Shown here: piece after piece, positions 1 to 12,052 of the stretch
How the letters are laid out: every line of letters starts with the position of its first letter
How positions within the stretch are numbered: position 1 is the first letter of the stretch
Assembly: GCA_005765155.1 (NCBI GenBank)
Contig: VCCP01000004.1
Coordinates: 5,022,001-5,086,000 of the forward strand
Direction of reading: 5' to 3'
Source of the DNA: Zelopaecilomyces penicillatus
Lineage: Eukaryota; Ascomycota; Sordariomycetes; Hypocreales; Pseudodiploosporaceae
Length of the DNA: 64,000 bases
Notes under the pieces: generated by a model
What the model saw: the letters and a program-made list of their open reading frames with translations, nothing else
Database searches by the model: none
What the model was told of the DNA's origin: nothing
Translations under genes and position numbers: made by a program

Positions 1-150
1 ATTGATGAGACGGCTGGGGCTGGTATCGCTACTATACTGTGGAATAGCACAGCGACGAGAGCGATTACGAGTACTACATGGCTGGGCTGTCGGATGATTT
101 GGGCATGGACTGTTGTGTTGTTAGCTGGTCCAGCTTGGTTGTGGCTCATA
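1..150 (+). CDS. possible 3' end of a truncated gene, hydrophobic C-terminus
   Basis: Frame 1 is open from the first base to a TAG at 148-150 (49 codons). The last 20 or so residues are strongly hydrophobic and Trp-rich (ending TVVLLAGPAWLWLI), preceded by a Ser/Thr-rich stretch. This would suit the C-terminal tail of a membrane or GPI-anchored protein cut by the window edge. The stretch is too short to name a family, and chance openness cannot be excluded. An AT-rich run (160-260) follows, as expected of a 3' flank. Confidence 0.3.
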
Positions 151-2057
151 TAGACCTTTTTTTTTATATATAGATTTCAGTACAGTATATGCAGCGTTTG
201 TGTTGAGATTCAATGTCGTACTTTTATAACGTTAGATTTGTAAATAACACGAATTATAAATCGTTCAAGTCTGGAGAAATATGATATCGCGGGGGGTTTT
301 TTTTGTTGCTCTGTCAGACTGACGCATGAACCCCCCCCTATTAAACAAATATATTAAAAAGTGTTGCTACTCTCATTGTTCAGTTATAATCATTATAACA
401 ATATTTCTACTTTTAGATAAACAACAATTACTATACTTCACGATCGTACATCCCCACCCTAAACCCGATACCAAACCTCGATGAGACGATGATACAGTAG
501 CCTATGGACCCTGCCTTCACCTAACAAGCACATCTGCCGATTGCAGTGTTCATTTCCCATTACGCTTTACTATAACGCGAATAGCCATCATGCAAGTATG
601 TTAATTTTCCTTAAAAAAAAACCCCTCGAGCTACCTACTCTTTTCACATTACCTCACCTCATCGATACAAAAAGCTACCCGGGAGCTCATCACCCCACAA
701 ATCCCGAACCTCCGAAACTGTCTTTCTTGAAAAAAGGGGGCGTTTTATTGTTTTCCTTTTTTTTGCCTAATAACAGACGGTACGGAGTTCCCCGCGACCA
801 TGTCGAAACAACCAAAAACCGACGCCACGATGTCGCCAGAACGCACTAGCAGCTCCCCTTGCTCCCATCAAGGTTTCCCCATCCATTCCCCCCTCGTGAT
901 CTGTGAGGATTTCATGGCTTTTCTCTTAAGGCCCGATCTCGCAGCACTAGGCTTTTAGTCCCCACCTCCAGTTCATCATACTCCCCGCCCGTCAATCAAA
1001 CCCCTTACGCACGGCTCTGAGTGAGGGGCTGTTGTGTGGATTGTTGTTATGTCTAGAGACGGTTATAAGTTGATGCTGAACAGCACCATCCAGCAATTCA
1101 TGCCGACTTAGAATCGTAGCTGAGAATTGGCTTCATTCATTAAAACAACAACATTAAACTGGATGCTCTCCTGAGCTCTCTATCATAGAAACAAGCCATC
1201 ATAAAACATGATCGGTAACCCATCAATCATCCCACATGTTCATAAACACCACTGGACTCCTCCCAGAAAAAACACCCAAACATTTCAATAAACTTTTCAT
1301 TACCTGACCCTGCGACCTTTTTTTCTTTTCTTTAAACTCTTGGATGGCGGCAGTTATCCAACGCCCCAGTAGGTATATCCGCTGCGTCTTTCGCCCCAGA
1401 CGGTGGGTGAGCACCGTAGAGGAGTGCACCATGCCTATAAAGACAATTCTTGTTCAGTTCGTGTATCGTGAAAGCAAAGCCTTCGGACGCCGTAAATGAG
1501 CCGCTGGACACCAAGGGCAGAGGACAAAATTCAATAAAGCTCTGCATTCCATAATGGAAACCCTCCCTGTCCTAGTAATATTTAGTTGGGCCGTGAGGTT
1601 TTGTATTCCAGAGGGATCGCTAACTCTATACATAGAGCATATAGTATGTCAGCAACGCTGATATAATGGTCCAAGTTGGAACACCGCGATGGGGGGCGAT
1701 CCACTCCAGCTATCTCTTCCTCTTGTTCTGCTCAGGATCAAAATCGAGGATGCTGCGGGGTACACCAGGGGCCATCGATCCCCTATGTACATAATGTGTC
1801 GACATGTGGCGGTAATACCGTGAGCTGAACCGCCGAGAAAGCATCGGGGTAAGTATATGGATGTTTGGTCTCCATAGCGCGCCGATACTGGTCAAACTTC
1901 CATCGTTAACGTAAAGAGAGTCGCGTCGCCCAGAATGACACCCTGAATCAGTCATGATCGAAAGCACGTGAATGCTCATGCCATTGTCATGTGGCCATTT
2001 ACGGGCATGAACGTCATCTTCGTTAACCCTCTCGCCTAAAATCTCAGCAATGAGAAC
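151..2057. other. gene-free stretch
   Basis: I see no supportable gene here. Short open frames (for example 541-849 plus, 1710-1979 minus) lack recognisable domains and look like chance openings. Short homopolymers occur at 294-304 and 331-337. The right end is the 3' flank of the bZIP gene. Confidence 0.6.
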
Positions 2058-3532
2058 TCATCGCATACTAGACTGGTCAAATGGAAACTGCTGCGTAGGG
2101 AACGCCATGCTTGCACTCAAACCGAAGGGATCCCAATCCACATTCTGATCCAACAGCTGGGTCATGGATGGGTATTGTGACGTCGAGGTCGGAACCTGAT
2201 GACCAGGCGCAGTCGAGACCGGGGACAGGAGCATTGGTTGATGATCGCCGTTGAAACCTGCTGGGTAGGGGCCGGGACCACTTGGCGTGTCTATCTCGGA
2301 GTCTTCAACCATATCGGCATCATATTCTTGCTCTGTACAATACCGATGTTAGCTTCGACGTTAAAGGTGGCCCATAATGGATGCTTTGCTTACCTAGTTG
2401 CTCGAGATGATTCTGGAAGGCGGGTGTAGGATAAAAAGCTGCACCCGACCCGACTGGGCCACCCCTTGCACCAGTCTGTATCAATGGTTGTCTTGAGGTC
2501 GGCGTGGTGACAGACATGGGCGTCATCTGTTGTCGAGATAGCGCTGTGACAGATCCTCTCATGGACATGCTATCCGAGGGAGCAGGAGAGAAAGTGGAAA
2601 CGGCGGTGGGCGAGTTAGAGTGCGAGGAGGGTGTTGGTCGAGTCTTGGGCGACGAAGCAGACTTGTGTGGTTGGAGAGGCGGTGGCAGAGTCATTCCAGG
2701 CTCGGCTTTGGGAGCGATACTAGACGCCGACTTGCGCGCATGATGGCGATTCATCATCGAGCGCTGGATCTGAGGCGGCTGTACTAGATTCTGGGGCATG
2801 TGGCTTGGAGCCAAGTTCGGGCTACCAGTCTTAGCTTGAAGCTCTGCTTGGACATCGATGCCCTTTTCCAGAAGAATCCGCTCAAGTAGCGAGTTTTTGT
2901 AGCGTAGCATTAAGCATTCTTCAGCTGCGGTGCGGTGGGCTGACTGCAGGCTGTGGAGGTTGGATTCGTGCACCCGTATGGTTTCTTCTAGCTGCTTAAT
3001 ATATTCTGTGCGACGCTCGCGAAAGGCAGCCTGTGCTTGTCTGTTTCGTTGCTTACGCTCCTCCGAGGTGGCGTAGATCTATTACACGGCGACATGCACG
3101 TTAATACAATTGCCCGATCTGTACGTGAAACATGGCCTTGTTTGAACCAGGAAATCAAGCTGTCAAAGGGTGATTGAAACCTCCGACACAGAATCGGTAT
3201 CATCGACCAGGAATACAAGAAGAGTAGACCAGCTATCAACTGGTTACCGCAACGGCATTGCGCATGGCAATGTTGGGACAAGAGGCATAAGATGGGATGA
3301 GGGGTAGTAGGTAGGTAGATGGGCAAGAGCAGAGAGAGAGAGAGAGAGAGATGCGACTGACTGGTTTACGCCCGCCCTTTCGCTTGGGCTGCTGGGGTTC
3401 CTGGGAGACATTGTTGCCCCCAGCCGTCGAGGAAGGATTCTGCTCTCGCTCCGGGGTTGAACTGGCGGAATCGTCGCTCTCGTCCTGGTGGGATGATTTC
3501 GGCTTGTTGTCGATAGACATCTTGTCGGCCAT
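2058..3532 (-). CDS. bZIP transcription factor (YAP/Fcr3-like)
   Basis: Three exons: 3362-3532, 2394-3078 and 2058-2332, encoding 376 residues. The sequence shows a basic region at residues 64-82 with the fungal AP-1-type signature NRQAQAAFR (69-77). Heptad positions L87, H94, L101, A108, L115 and L122 form the zipper, followed by the stretch LLERILLEKGIDVQAEL. The remainder is Ser/Pro-rich and low in complexity, suggesting a disordered activation region. The factor would act as a nuclear dimer on DNA; its targets cannot be read from sequence. The 283-bp first intron has a GTCAGT donor and sits exactly between the KRKGGRKP tail and the basic region. The 61-bp second intron is canonical. ATG at 3532 (MADKMSID) is chosen; in-frame alternatives are 3520 and 3565. 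The gene resembles fungal bZIP proteins annotated Fcr3-like, but the paralogue assignment is uncertain. Confidence 0.9.
3327..3350. repeat. (GA)n microsatellite in bZIP intron 1
   Basis: About 12 GA units lie just inside the 5' end of the first bZIP intron (minus-strand CT repeat, about 10 bases from the donor). This is a pyrimidine-rich tract in an unusual place, near the donor rather than the acceptor. Confidence 0.85.
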
Positions 3533-6500
3533 GCCTTGGTCGCGGCGCGGGGCCTCGAAACACAACAGCCGCGGCGCGGCAAAGGCCCGGGGTATCTAAG
3601 ATAACAAACCGGCGTTGGTGACGTCGTCGGGGGTGGGACTTTGTCTGAATGGCAGAGCCCAAAGCAAAAGCGTTATCAAGACCCGAGTAAGGGAGGTCGA
3701 TAGGTATGAAAGGTCTGGTTCGCCAGTGCGGTTATCTTTGGATGGTGGGCGGACAATGGAGGTGCAGGGCCCTAGGCGCAGGCAAATCGGTCCAGATAGG
3801 GCGTCCGGCAGCGCGTCTGTGGCGCCTAACAGCGGGCAAGGGAGCACCGGGTTGAAGACAAACGTAAGAAAAATATACCAGGCGAGATAAGGCACGGTAG
3901 CTTAGTGTTTCCAGAAGATAAATGGCAGGCCTCTGAGTCGATATACAGGAACCTAGAGAAAGCTGGTGGGAAAAAGCGTCGGCGACTCTTTTATGTAATG
4001 GGAATTGAAGACAAGAGGGGAGTTCCAACCAGAAAGCCCTGGCCGCTGCTGTCTGTGGGTGCTGCCCCCAGCCCTTTATGGGGGAAACCCGCGGGCTTTC
4101 AGGGCCTGCGCTGCGCTCTCGCTAATAATAATGGCCGCCATCCAAACCCCATCACCCATTGGCATTGTTGTGGTCCAGCGGTTGGGGGACGAGGACAGAT
4201 GGACACCTCAGCCAGTCTTGATGGAGCGAGCTCGGCGTTGGCGCAGGTGCTGAGCTCTGTGCGGCGCGGTCCAGCAGCCTGGCCATCAGGACTCGCAGGT
4301 TCCCGGGGCACCATCCACCCCCTCTCATAGGCTCTTATCCCACACGCACGCTTTCACTATTACAAGCTACCACCATGCCTGGGCTGGCATCCTGGTCGCC
4401 ACCGCCCCGCAGCCGCACCCCTACAGGTACCTGTAGGTGTATACCACTGTGCTGTAGGTGTAGCGCCCACCCACATCGCTGCTGGATATCCACGATGATC
4501 CACCCACACGACTCTGGCTTTTTTTTTTACCCTACCCATAAAATCCTCTGCCCGTATTGTGTTACTTTAAAAAGCCCCTCTCGCGCCTGAGAAAAGGCTC
4601 TTGCCCAGACTAGCTCTAATACTGCGATGGATAATTCTATATATAAAAGTATCTGTGCTGCAGTGAGGTATGTGTTATGTAGGTAGTAGGCAGGCGGCAG
4701 TGGGCGGGTGGATGATGTGGCCGTGGCGTCGTGCTCCATCTGCTTGATGGGACGAGTTTGACTCTGATGAGGCTCGAGCCTCCCAGATAACTCGTCAGGT
4801 GACCATTTTTGGAGGTCCGGCGCCGGCGTTGGCCCGCTGGGGGACCCTGGAAGACCACATCCGACACCCGGCATCGTCGTAACTTCGTCGTCAGTACAAG
4901 AGTACCTCTCAGAGCCGCTCCTCCCATCACTCCCCGCTTCTTCTCTTGCATCGTACCGTATGTATGCCCCCCGGCACCGGTGGGTTAGCGAGTGAGACAA
5001 TGACTCCCTACTGATTCCCTTCAGGCACTTCCGAATGCCATGCTCTGGCGACCAGATCCATGGAAGCTCATGCTCTGCCAGACACTGCTTGGGCAAGAAG
5101 GAACTGTCAGTGTTCAGCACCTTCTCCTCACAGGGTAATTGCCTGAAACAAAACGAGTATCAGCTTCGCATCCTCCCTTGCCAGAATGTATTCTCAGCAC
5201 CAACTACAACCTCGGGGGCCACCGAGGACCGGTCACAGAATAGTTCGGCGCCCTATATTGCAGAAGAACCTGCCACGCTTGGTGTTGGTGGCTCAAGTGC
5301 GACTTGAAAGTGACCTACGGCCAAGGCCCTAAAGCCGTCTGCTCTGCCCGCAGGAAACGCTACTGCAAGTACCGTGCGCGTCCTTGAATGGACCCCATTA
5401 TGACCTAGTACTACTAGTCCTCCGACGAGCCGTTGGCTGACTACATCGCCGATGGAGAACCCCTCGCACATCATCTCCTCTCAGTTGCATCTTGACGTTC
5501 TGACCGGCCACGAGAAGAGAAGGTGTTAGTTTGCTTTGCTTATTTGGTCCAGCTGGCCCATGCAGTTTAAGCTTAAGCTGTCTCGGTATACGGACAATTA
5601 CAAAGATGTGTTTCCCATCGTAATGAAAGGGTAACCCCCCATTTGTAACATGATGGCACTGTCTTGAATTCCCATCGGGCGGCGGGGACTTGGCGGAGAC
5701 GGAAATCCTTGTCCGCTTCCGAGCCTCCCTCACAACGCTACCCACGATCATCGAAATTACAAACGTCCATCACGGTACCAGCAACTAATTATTGGTACCA
5801 CACTCTGGTGCTGAAGGATTGTCCGTCAGAGGCAATTATTACAACTACTGATTAATACGCAGTGCTGCAGTAATTGAGACACATTAGCAGTGCAATTGAG
5901 ATTATGGAAGTATGAGAAGTTGAATCTGGTCTCATTTTCTGCAGAGCCGTCCATGTTTGCCGGTTTCCAATCTACCAACCACAGCATGACGGGTCTCGGC
6001 CACGGCTGCTCGGCGCGGCTGCGGAGCGCGCTCTAAATACCAGTACCTTACCTGTACCAACAAGAAGTACGAGATTGGTATTTACGTGGAGAAGTACCTA
6101 CATCTGACGATCGCCCTGGACGCCCGATTGAGACGCTGAGAGCTCCGTTCGCAGCTTTCTACGTGTCGGTACTGACAGCTCATGACTCTCACCGGCGGCA
6201 GTGAGGGATGGATGGCAAAGGTCTGTGCTTGATTGCAGACAAATGAGCCAGCCACCATCGCCAGTTGTGGCAGAAATGGTCATTGGCTTGGTCTTGATTC
6301 CCAACAACAAGCCGTCTAGGTGCCCTGCAATAACACCCGGAAGTTTCATGCCGTTGTGATGTCAACCATCCCTATCCCAGAAGCTGTAGGATTTTTTTAT
6401 GACGCCGCAACGCTAGTCCAAGGGCTCTTTGGTGGATATAAAGCACCAACTCATAAAAGCAATCTACCCTCTCCAATCGTTTGGCTCGTTGGAACCGCTC

Positions 6501-8976
6501 CGTTTCAAGCGAAGTGGACGCTACGAAAGCCCTGCGCGATAATCGCGTTAGGCAAAGCTCTGACGATCGGAAGTATTGGAGGCTAACCGACTGGTTCTCC
6601 ACGGAGATGCATGATTTTTCATCTATGCCTGGGGTTAAGCTACTAAGTTACCAGGTCAAGCGAATTGACGAATGAGTGAGTCCGCTGAGAGAGAAAAAAT
6701 CTTCATGTAGCGGATCGCACAATAACTCCTACTCGTACGCCTTACATACACCAGCCGTTTCTTACTAGTTCGAGTAGGAACGGGATGCAAGGATTCAAAA
6801 GCCTCAAACCATGCGAATCCCCCTCCATCTTTCATGTCAGATGAGGGGTTCGCAAGGACTGGGTGGCGTAGTTCAAAGCACATTTTACTAATTTTCTGAT
6901 GGCTCCAATACGCCGCTCATCGCAGTTGCAGAATGGTGTGCAGAGTCCTGCAGTTTGCTCTATATCGCTGTTTATTGAGCAATTGCAACCGTTTCATTGC
7001 CATTTCGGGATTTGATCATCTTCATGGAGAGGCTGCACTCCATGACGGTACTGGACCATACGGTCAAGTAAATGCCTGCATCTACTATGTAGGTATATAG
7101 ATAACTGCATATTATCCTAGACTTGCGTGAAACTCTGAACCACGCACCTTGGCAACTCAATAATATGTGTATCTATTACAGAAACTGACAAGCTATTGGC
7201 GATGAGTAGGTATGCCATCAAGGTGGCCAGTTGCCTGGTGACTACACTTTTTCTTTGTCTTTCTCCAACTTTGCCCCGCAAATGAGCCAGCCTTCGATTC
7301 TTGGCACACATGATGTCGACGAAGTCTATTCGGCTTCAGCGGCATGTCCTGTTGGCTACAACGCTGGTGAGCTTATTCACGTAGTGGTGTGGTTCTGATG
7401 GCACAAGGTACAAGTGAGCCGTTCGATTCTTCTCGTTATTGCGGTCTCGTCAGCATGTCCAGTCCCGGGCCAGGCTTGTGGCGCCCACTCCTAGCCGGGT
7501 TCATTCCGCCCCATGGCTGGGCACGGCTCAATGAATGTGGAGATGAGGCTTCTGGAACAGTTCTAGAAGAGCCATTTTTGCTAAACTTTGACGAGGCCGA
7601 CTCTCGGCGACGGTTTGTAGCCTCGTGCGTAGATCAGTTGGTTATATAAGGCTTGTTGCTGACCTTGTTTTGCTAGCAACCACACGCCAAACTGGCTTGA
7701 AAAGAGCCAGAAAACCTCGACCTTCCATACTAGTGGATCGTGTGGTTCTTTCAGGTTGTGTGGAGACATGGCAGAGCTGCCTAGCAGCTACTAATATTAC
7801 GAGCTTGGTCCCGTTTTAATAGACTGCCAATAATAGGATCACGCAACCGCTTTTTTCCATTCCTACTTCCTCTTCAGGATAATAGCCCTAATAGCCTAGC
7901 TTGGCTGGGGGAAGGGAGTTGCGCATTAGCCTGTGCTACCTTGCCCGGAACAGCCAGTGATCAAATTGAGGGTCACAGCCATGAACAAGCTTAAGCCAAA
8001 AAAGACACAACCAGTGGGCAGGCAAAAGGCTGTGACTATGTGACTATGTAACGTAGAAGGTGGCATTCGGGATCTTCTTTTCAAGTGCATGCATTGATAC
8101 ATACTGGCGCCTAATAGCATATAATGCTGACTGAGCTAGCCACTAACAAAAGTCCGTGGAAAGCTTGGCCAAGCCCTGCCTTGTATACCTACCTGGTGTA
8201 CATGTTAATTAGAGGCTACGTCTTTCTCGAGCTTGGACCCTTAAAATCTGTAAAACGGCTGCTTCCCAATGTCTGCCGCCCTTGAGTGTGTGGGAGAAAC
8301 GAAACATCAAAAGAGTCAGTTCCAGATTTTTTGCTCCGAGACACGATGCAACTGAGGTAGCATCGCGGGATTGAACACTTGTTCGGGTAAATTGTTTGCA
8401 CCTGTAACCGCCTTAATAAGTGGCGAGTAACGGCTCACATAATGGGGTGTGCCATCACTGAAAAGTCGGTTTATGCGATAGTAATAAACTTTGGTGTGGA
8501 TACGGAGGCCAACGCATATGGGCGTTGAAAATGGGGATAAACGTTTGATGTTACATATCGACTCGAATGCTGCACTGTGAACATTGTGTATCAAGAACTC
8601 GACGCTCTGAAGCTCTTATCCCCCTTATTGTTTGTTTGATGATGGCGTTGCTACCTAACACTACCAAATTCACGTCTCGATAGTGACATACAGTGCACAA
8701 TGTACAATGACTTTCAATAAACACTGTATCTAGCACTGCCTCGGAGCCCAACCCATGTAATCAAAAAGCTCGGACCACATCAAAGTAAACAAACCCCCGC
8801 TGGTTGTCAACAAGAACACCTCCATCCACTTTGACATCATACCAACAACTGCCGGGACACTCCTTCTCGTGCACAAACGCGCTTCGTCTCCCTGGCTCTT
8901 GTCTTTGATAGCTGCTTGACCCCCTCCTTTGAGCTTCAATATTTAGATAATAGAGGTGCTCGCTCCATCGACAACC
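3533..8976. other. 5.4-kb gene-free stretch
   Basis: I can support no gene here. The longest open frames (4527-5120 minus, 3905-4330 plus, 5398-5751 minus) have no domain signature and no credible splice continuation. The left kilobase is the bZIP promoter. A 16-bp perfect palindrome (CTACAGGTACCTGTAG) is at 4421-4436. An unrecognised short or RNA gene remains possible. Confidence 0.55.
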
Positions 8977-11316
8977 ATGTCACCACCACCGCGCCGTCGC
9001 TCCGCTCGGCTGGCCAGCGCGACCAAGGTAGGCTCCCTATTTCTTTTCGCCCGGCTCGACGTGAATTTATTTTTGGACATTCACTAACACATGCATCACT
9101 TCATATAGCCAAAGGCCACGCCGGAGCTGCCTTCGCTGGTTGAATATGAAGAATCCCCGGAACGCAAGCCCATCAGGGCTGTTCATGGACTGTCGTCACC
9201 GCAGCCCACTCCGGCAACTCCAGCCTCATCATCATTGAAGCCTCCTCATAGCGAAATGCATCCTAGCAAGGTCCATTCAAATACCGTCGCGCCCTCTTCG
9301 GCTTTGAGACTGGGCTTCACCGACATCAAGACCGCGGACAGACGGGGCAGCCAGCACGGTTCTGGGCTGGACTCGACCCCAACCAAGATTGGCGGTGTGC
9401 CTTCATCATCATTTACCTTTCGGGTCAACAGGGAGGCAGCGGATACGGAGTTGAGCAGTGGCGCGCAGCGCATGATGGAGGAGATTCGGGAGCAGGCTTC
9501 CAGAATCAAAGCTGATCTTGTCGCTCAGTGGCAAGCCGAGAAAGCACCAGCGCCGATAGGCGAGCGTGCAATCGCTAAGCCCAAGGGAAGATCTGGACGA
9601 TATAGCGCTGCCCACATGGCTGATTTCAAGAAGATGGATTCTATTGAAGGTCATGCCTCTGCCTGGAGAGCACAGAATGGGCGATTCACGCCTGTCAAGT
9701 CCAGCCTGAAACGGTCGCCCTCCAAGGCCAACCTCGATGCTACCCCGACGTCACATAAGTCTAACGCAAGACAATCTCCATCCAAAGCGGTGGCTGTGGA
9801 GACACCAAACGCAAGGCCAAAGCATAGCTTGAAACGCACGTCATCTGTGGCAAACCTTGATAGCCAACGTGAACAACCCACGCCAAAAAGAGCAGAAATC
9901 GGTACCACACCTGTCAAGAGCCATACACCAGCAAAGGGGGCTGCAGTGCCACCAGTCAAAAGACTCAAGCAACGTTTTGAAGATGATGCTTCGACTACGC
10001 GACCTAAATCACGCGACGGAAGCTCCCTGCCTCGCGCGACACAGACCGGCAATAGCTCTAGCAGTGCTATTCAGACGAAAACTAGCCTGTCTCGTCTTCT
10101 GAGCCCTACAAAATCTTTGACTGCCCAACTCGCCAATGCTGGAAAGTCGACAGTCTCTCTCGTCGCCGCGTCCCCAAAGACCAACTACGGGGCTCTTGCA
10201 AGAGCCAAACCTGCTGAGACTAGCTCAAGGACTTTGGATCTGAAGCGTCGCATCATTAGCCCAGGCCGCTTCCAAAAGGTCAAATCCATTCTTCGAGGCA
10301 GCAAGTTTAATTCTGATAACGCGATGAGTGCTATTCCACAGCCTACCATCATGTACTCGCAGACACCCGCTCCACCTCGTGTCAACAAAGAGATTCCAGT
10401 TGCTCCTTTGACTACACCCCGTCGAAAGTTGACCAAACATGTGACCTTTACGCCTGAGACAGCTCGCGCTTCTCTGGACGAAGATTCTCCTTCCCCCCGC
10501 AAGGAGGCCATTGCTGCCAGAGTCAGACCAACTCGTGGATTGAATGAGGTCCAGTTTGCTGGGCTTGACGGAGTCTTGGCTAAAACCAAAACGGATGAGG
10601 TTGTATACCCTGATCTGTCTTCCTTTAGGCACCTTATCGAGTCACATGCCAAAGAGTTGAAGGCTTCCGCCCCCAAGGTCTCCGCGCCATCGGTGCCAGG
10701 AAGCTTTACTTTCCGCAGTGACCACACTATCAAGTTTGGGGGTCCATCACGATCTGGATTTGGTGCTTCACCTGGTCAAGCAAGCGTTCGCCACGTGCGT
10801 GACAATGCAGAGCCTATCTCCGATATGCCGGGAAGATTTCCCGAGACTTCCCCTCCTCGATCACACCCGAATAAAGAGAATGCGGCACCTTCATCATCTG
10901 TGAAGTTGCTGCCTGGTGTACCACATGGAATGGCCAACAAAAAGCGACACAGGGCCAGCTCGGATGATGATGACGCAGACAACGAAGCTGCTGACCGTGC
11001 TGGTAAGAAGCGGAAGAATGAGCATGTTGCCGAAGGACAAGCGATGGTTGCTCCCCGACTTGTTAAGACGGCCTCACTCAGCAGTGTGAAGAAGATTCTG
11101 TTTGATCGAGCTCCTACCCATACCCCCGGTCGAACACCAAGCCGTGCCTTTAGCAGGACTCCCAGCAGGACTCCCAGCAGGACTCCTAGCAAGACTCCCA
11201 GTCGCACGCCAGGGGGTAGCGTTGTTCCTTCTGGTTCGGCTACCCCATCTAAGAAGCGAGCTATGATTAGCATGAGTCGTTTGAACATGCTTGCTCGCCC
11301 GAAGAACCGTGTCTAA
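8977..11316 (+). CDS. large disordered basic protein with KEN box, function unknown
   Basis: Two exons, 8977-9027 and 9109-11316, joined by an 81-bp GTAGGC...TATAG intron; 752 residues. The first exon (MSPPPRRRSARLASATK) joins in frame to a long exon. The next in-frame ATG is about 50 codons inside exon 2, so the upstream ATG is preferred. The protein is highly basic and rich in Ser, Thr and Pro, with many SP/TP sites of CDK type and no recognised globular domain. A KEN triplet (residues 606-608, context NKENAAP) is a candidate APC/C degron. FTFR segments occur near both ends (FTFRVN and FTFRSDHTIKFG). The C-terminus has a run of SRTP/SKTP tetrapeptides followed by a Lys/Arg-rich tail. A nuclear, cell-cycle-regulated phosphoprotein is an inference from these motifs; I do not recognise the family. 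Confidence 0.88.
11150..11212 (+). repeat. 12-bp coding tandem repeat (SRTP)n
   Basis: Imperfect repeats of the 12-mer ACTCCCAGCAGG encode SRTPSRTPSRTPSKTPSRTP near the C-terminus of the disordered KEN-box protein. Copy number may vary between strains. Confidence 0.8.
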
Positions 11317-12052
11317 ACAGAAAAGTGAGGCGAGATATCTGATTTATCTCTACCTTTACATTGTACATTACTGTGTTATTCCGTACAGCCTCGGTCCGCC
11401 GACGGTACCATGCTAGTACGAGGAGATAATCTACCAATTGGTAGAAAGCTAGAAATTGGCGACATTGCCAAGCTCAGCAGCTTAGGGCTCCGCTGTAGGG
11501 GCGATTTCGGTGTTTGATTTGGTATAGCTGGCGTTTTTATGAAAGTGTTTCTTCTTCTTTCTTCTCCTGGCTGTGTAGCCTGTGTGTTTTCGGAAACTGT
11601 TTGCTTTGGCTATCAGAGTTGGCTTTGAACTTTTCACTGTTGGTTTAGGCGCCCTAGGTTGGAAAATGGTGTTCAGTGTAGGCAATCACAAAGTTGATGC
11701 GTCAGAATGAAATTTTAGGTCATTGAATTCTTGCATTTCGGACTTGCCCACTCAACGTGACCCTTGTACTGGTCCGTCTAATCTGGAATGACTGGTGGGC
11801 AGACAGCTTGTGCCTTCCTACTTTGAAAAGCCGTCCTGCCTCAAACGTATTCAGCGGCTTTCCCAGGTAATGTCTTCACTTCAAAGCTCCCATTCTCCAA
11901 TAATCTTATCTGGTTTGAATTACAATACATTTTATACTAACCTTCCCTTGTCCAAAGACTTGTTGGGTTGTAATTCAGTCCTCAGGTCTAAACCTGCACA
12001 GTTTTATCTTTAACGATCTGCTCTTTACCACGCACATGCTGACTTCTACGGA
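11317..12052. other. gene-free stretch
   Basis: 3' flank of the KEN-box gene and 5' flank of the LIM-type pseudogene. A Lys-rich 67-codon minus-strand frame (11482-11685) has no recognisable content. No other feature was seen. Confidence 0.6.

Noticed and set aside
4527..5120. 197-codon minus-strand frame upstream of the bZIP gene
   Set aside because: No recognisable motif and Arg/Ser/Pro composition typical of non-coding GC-rich DNA.
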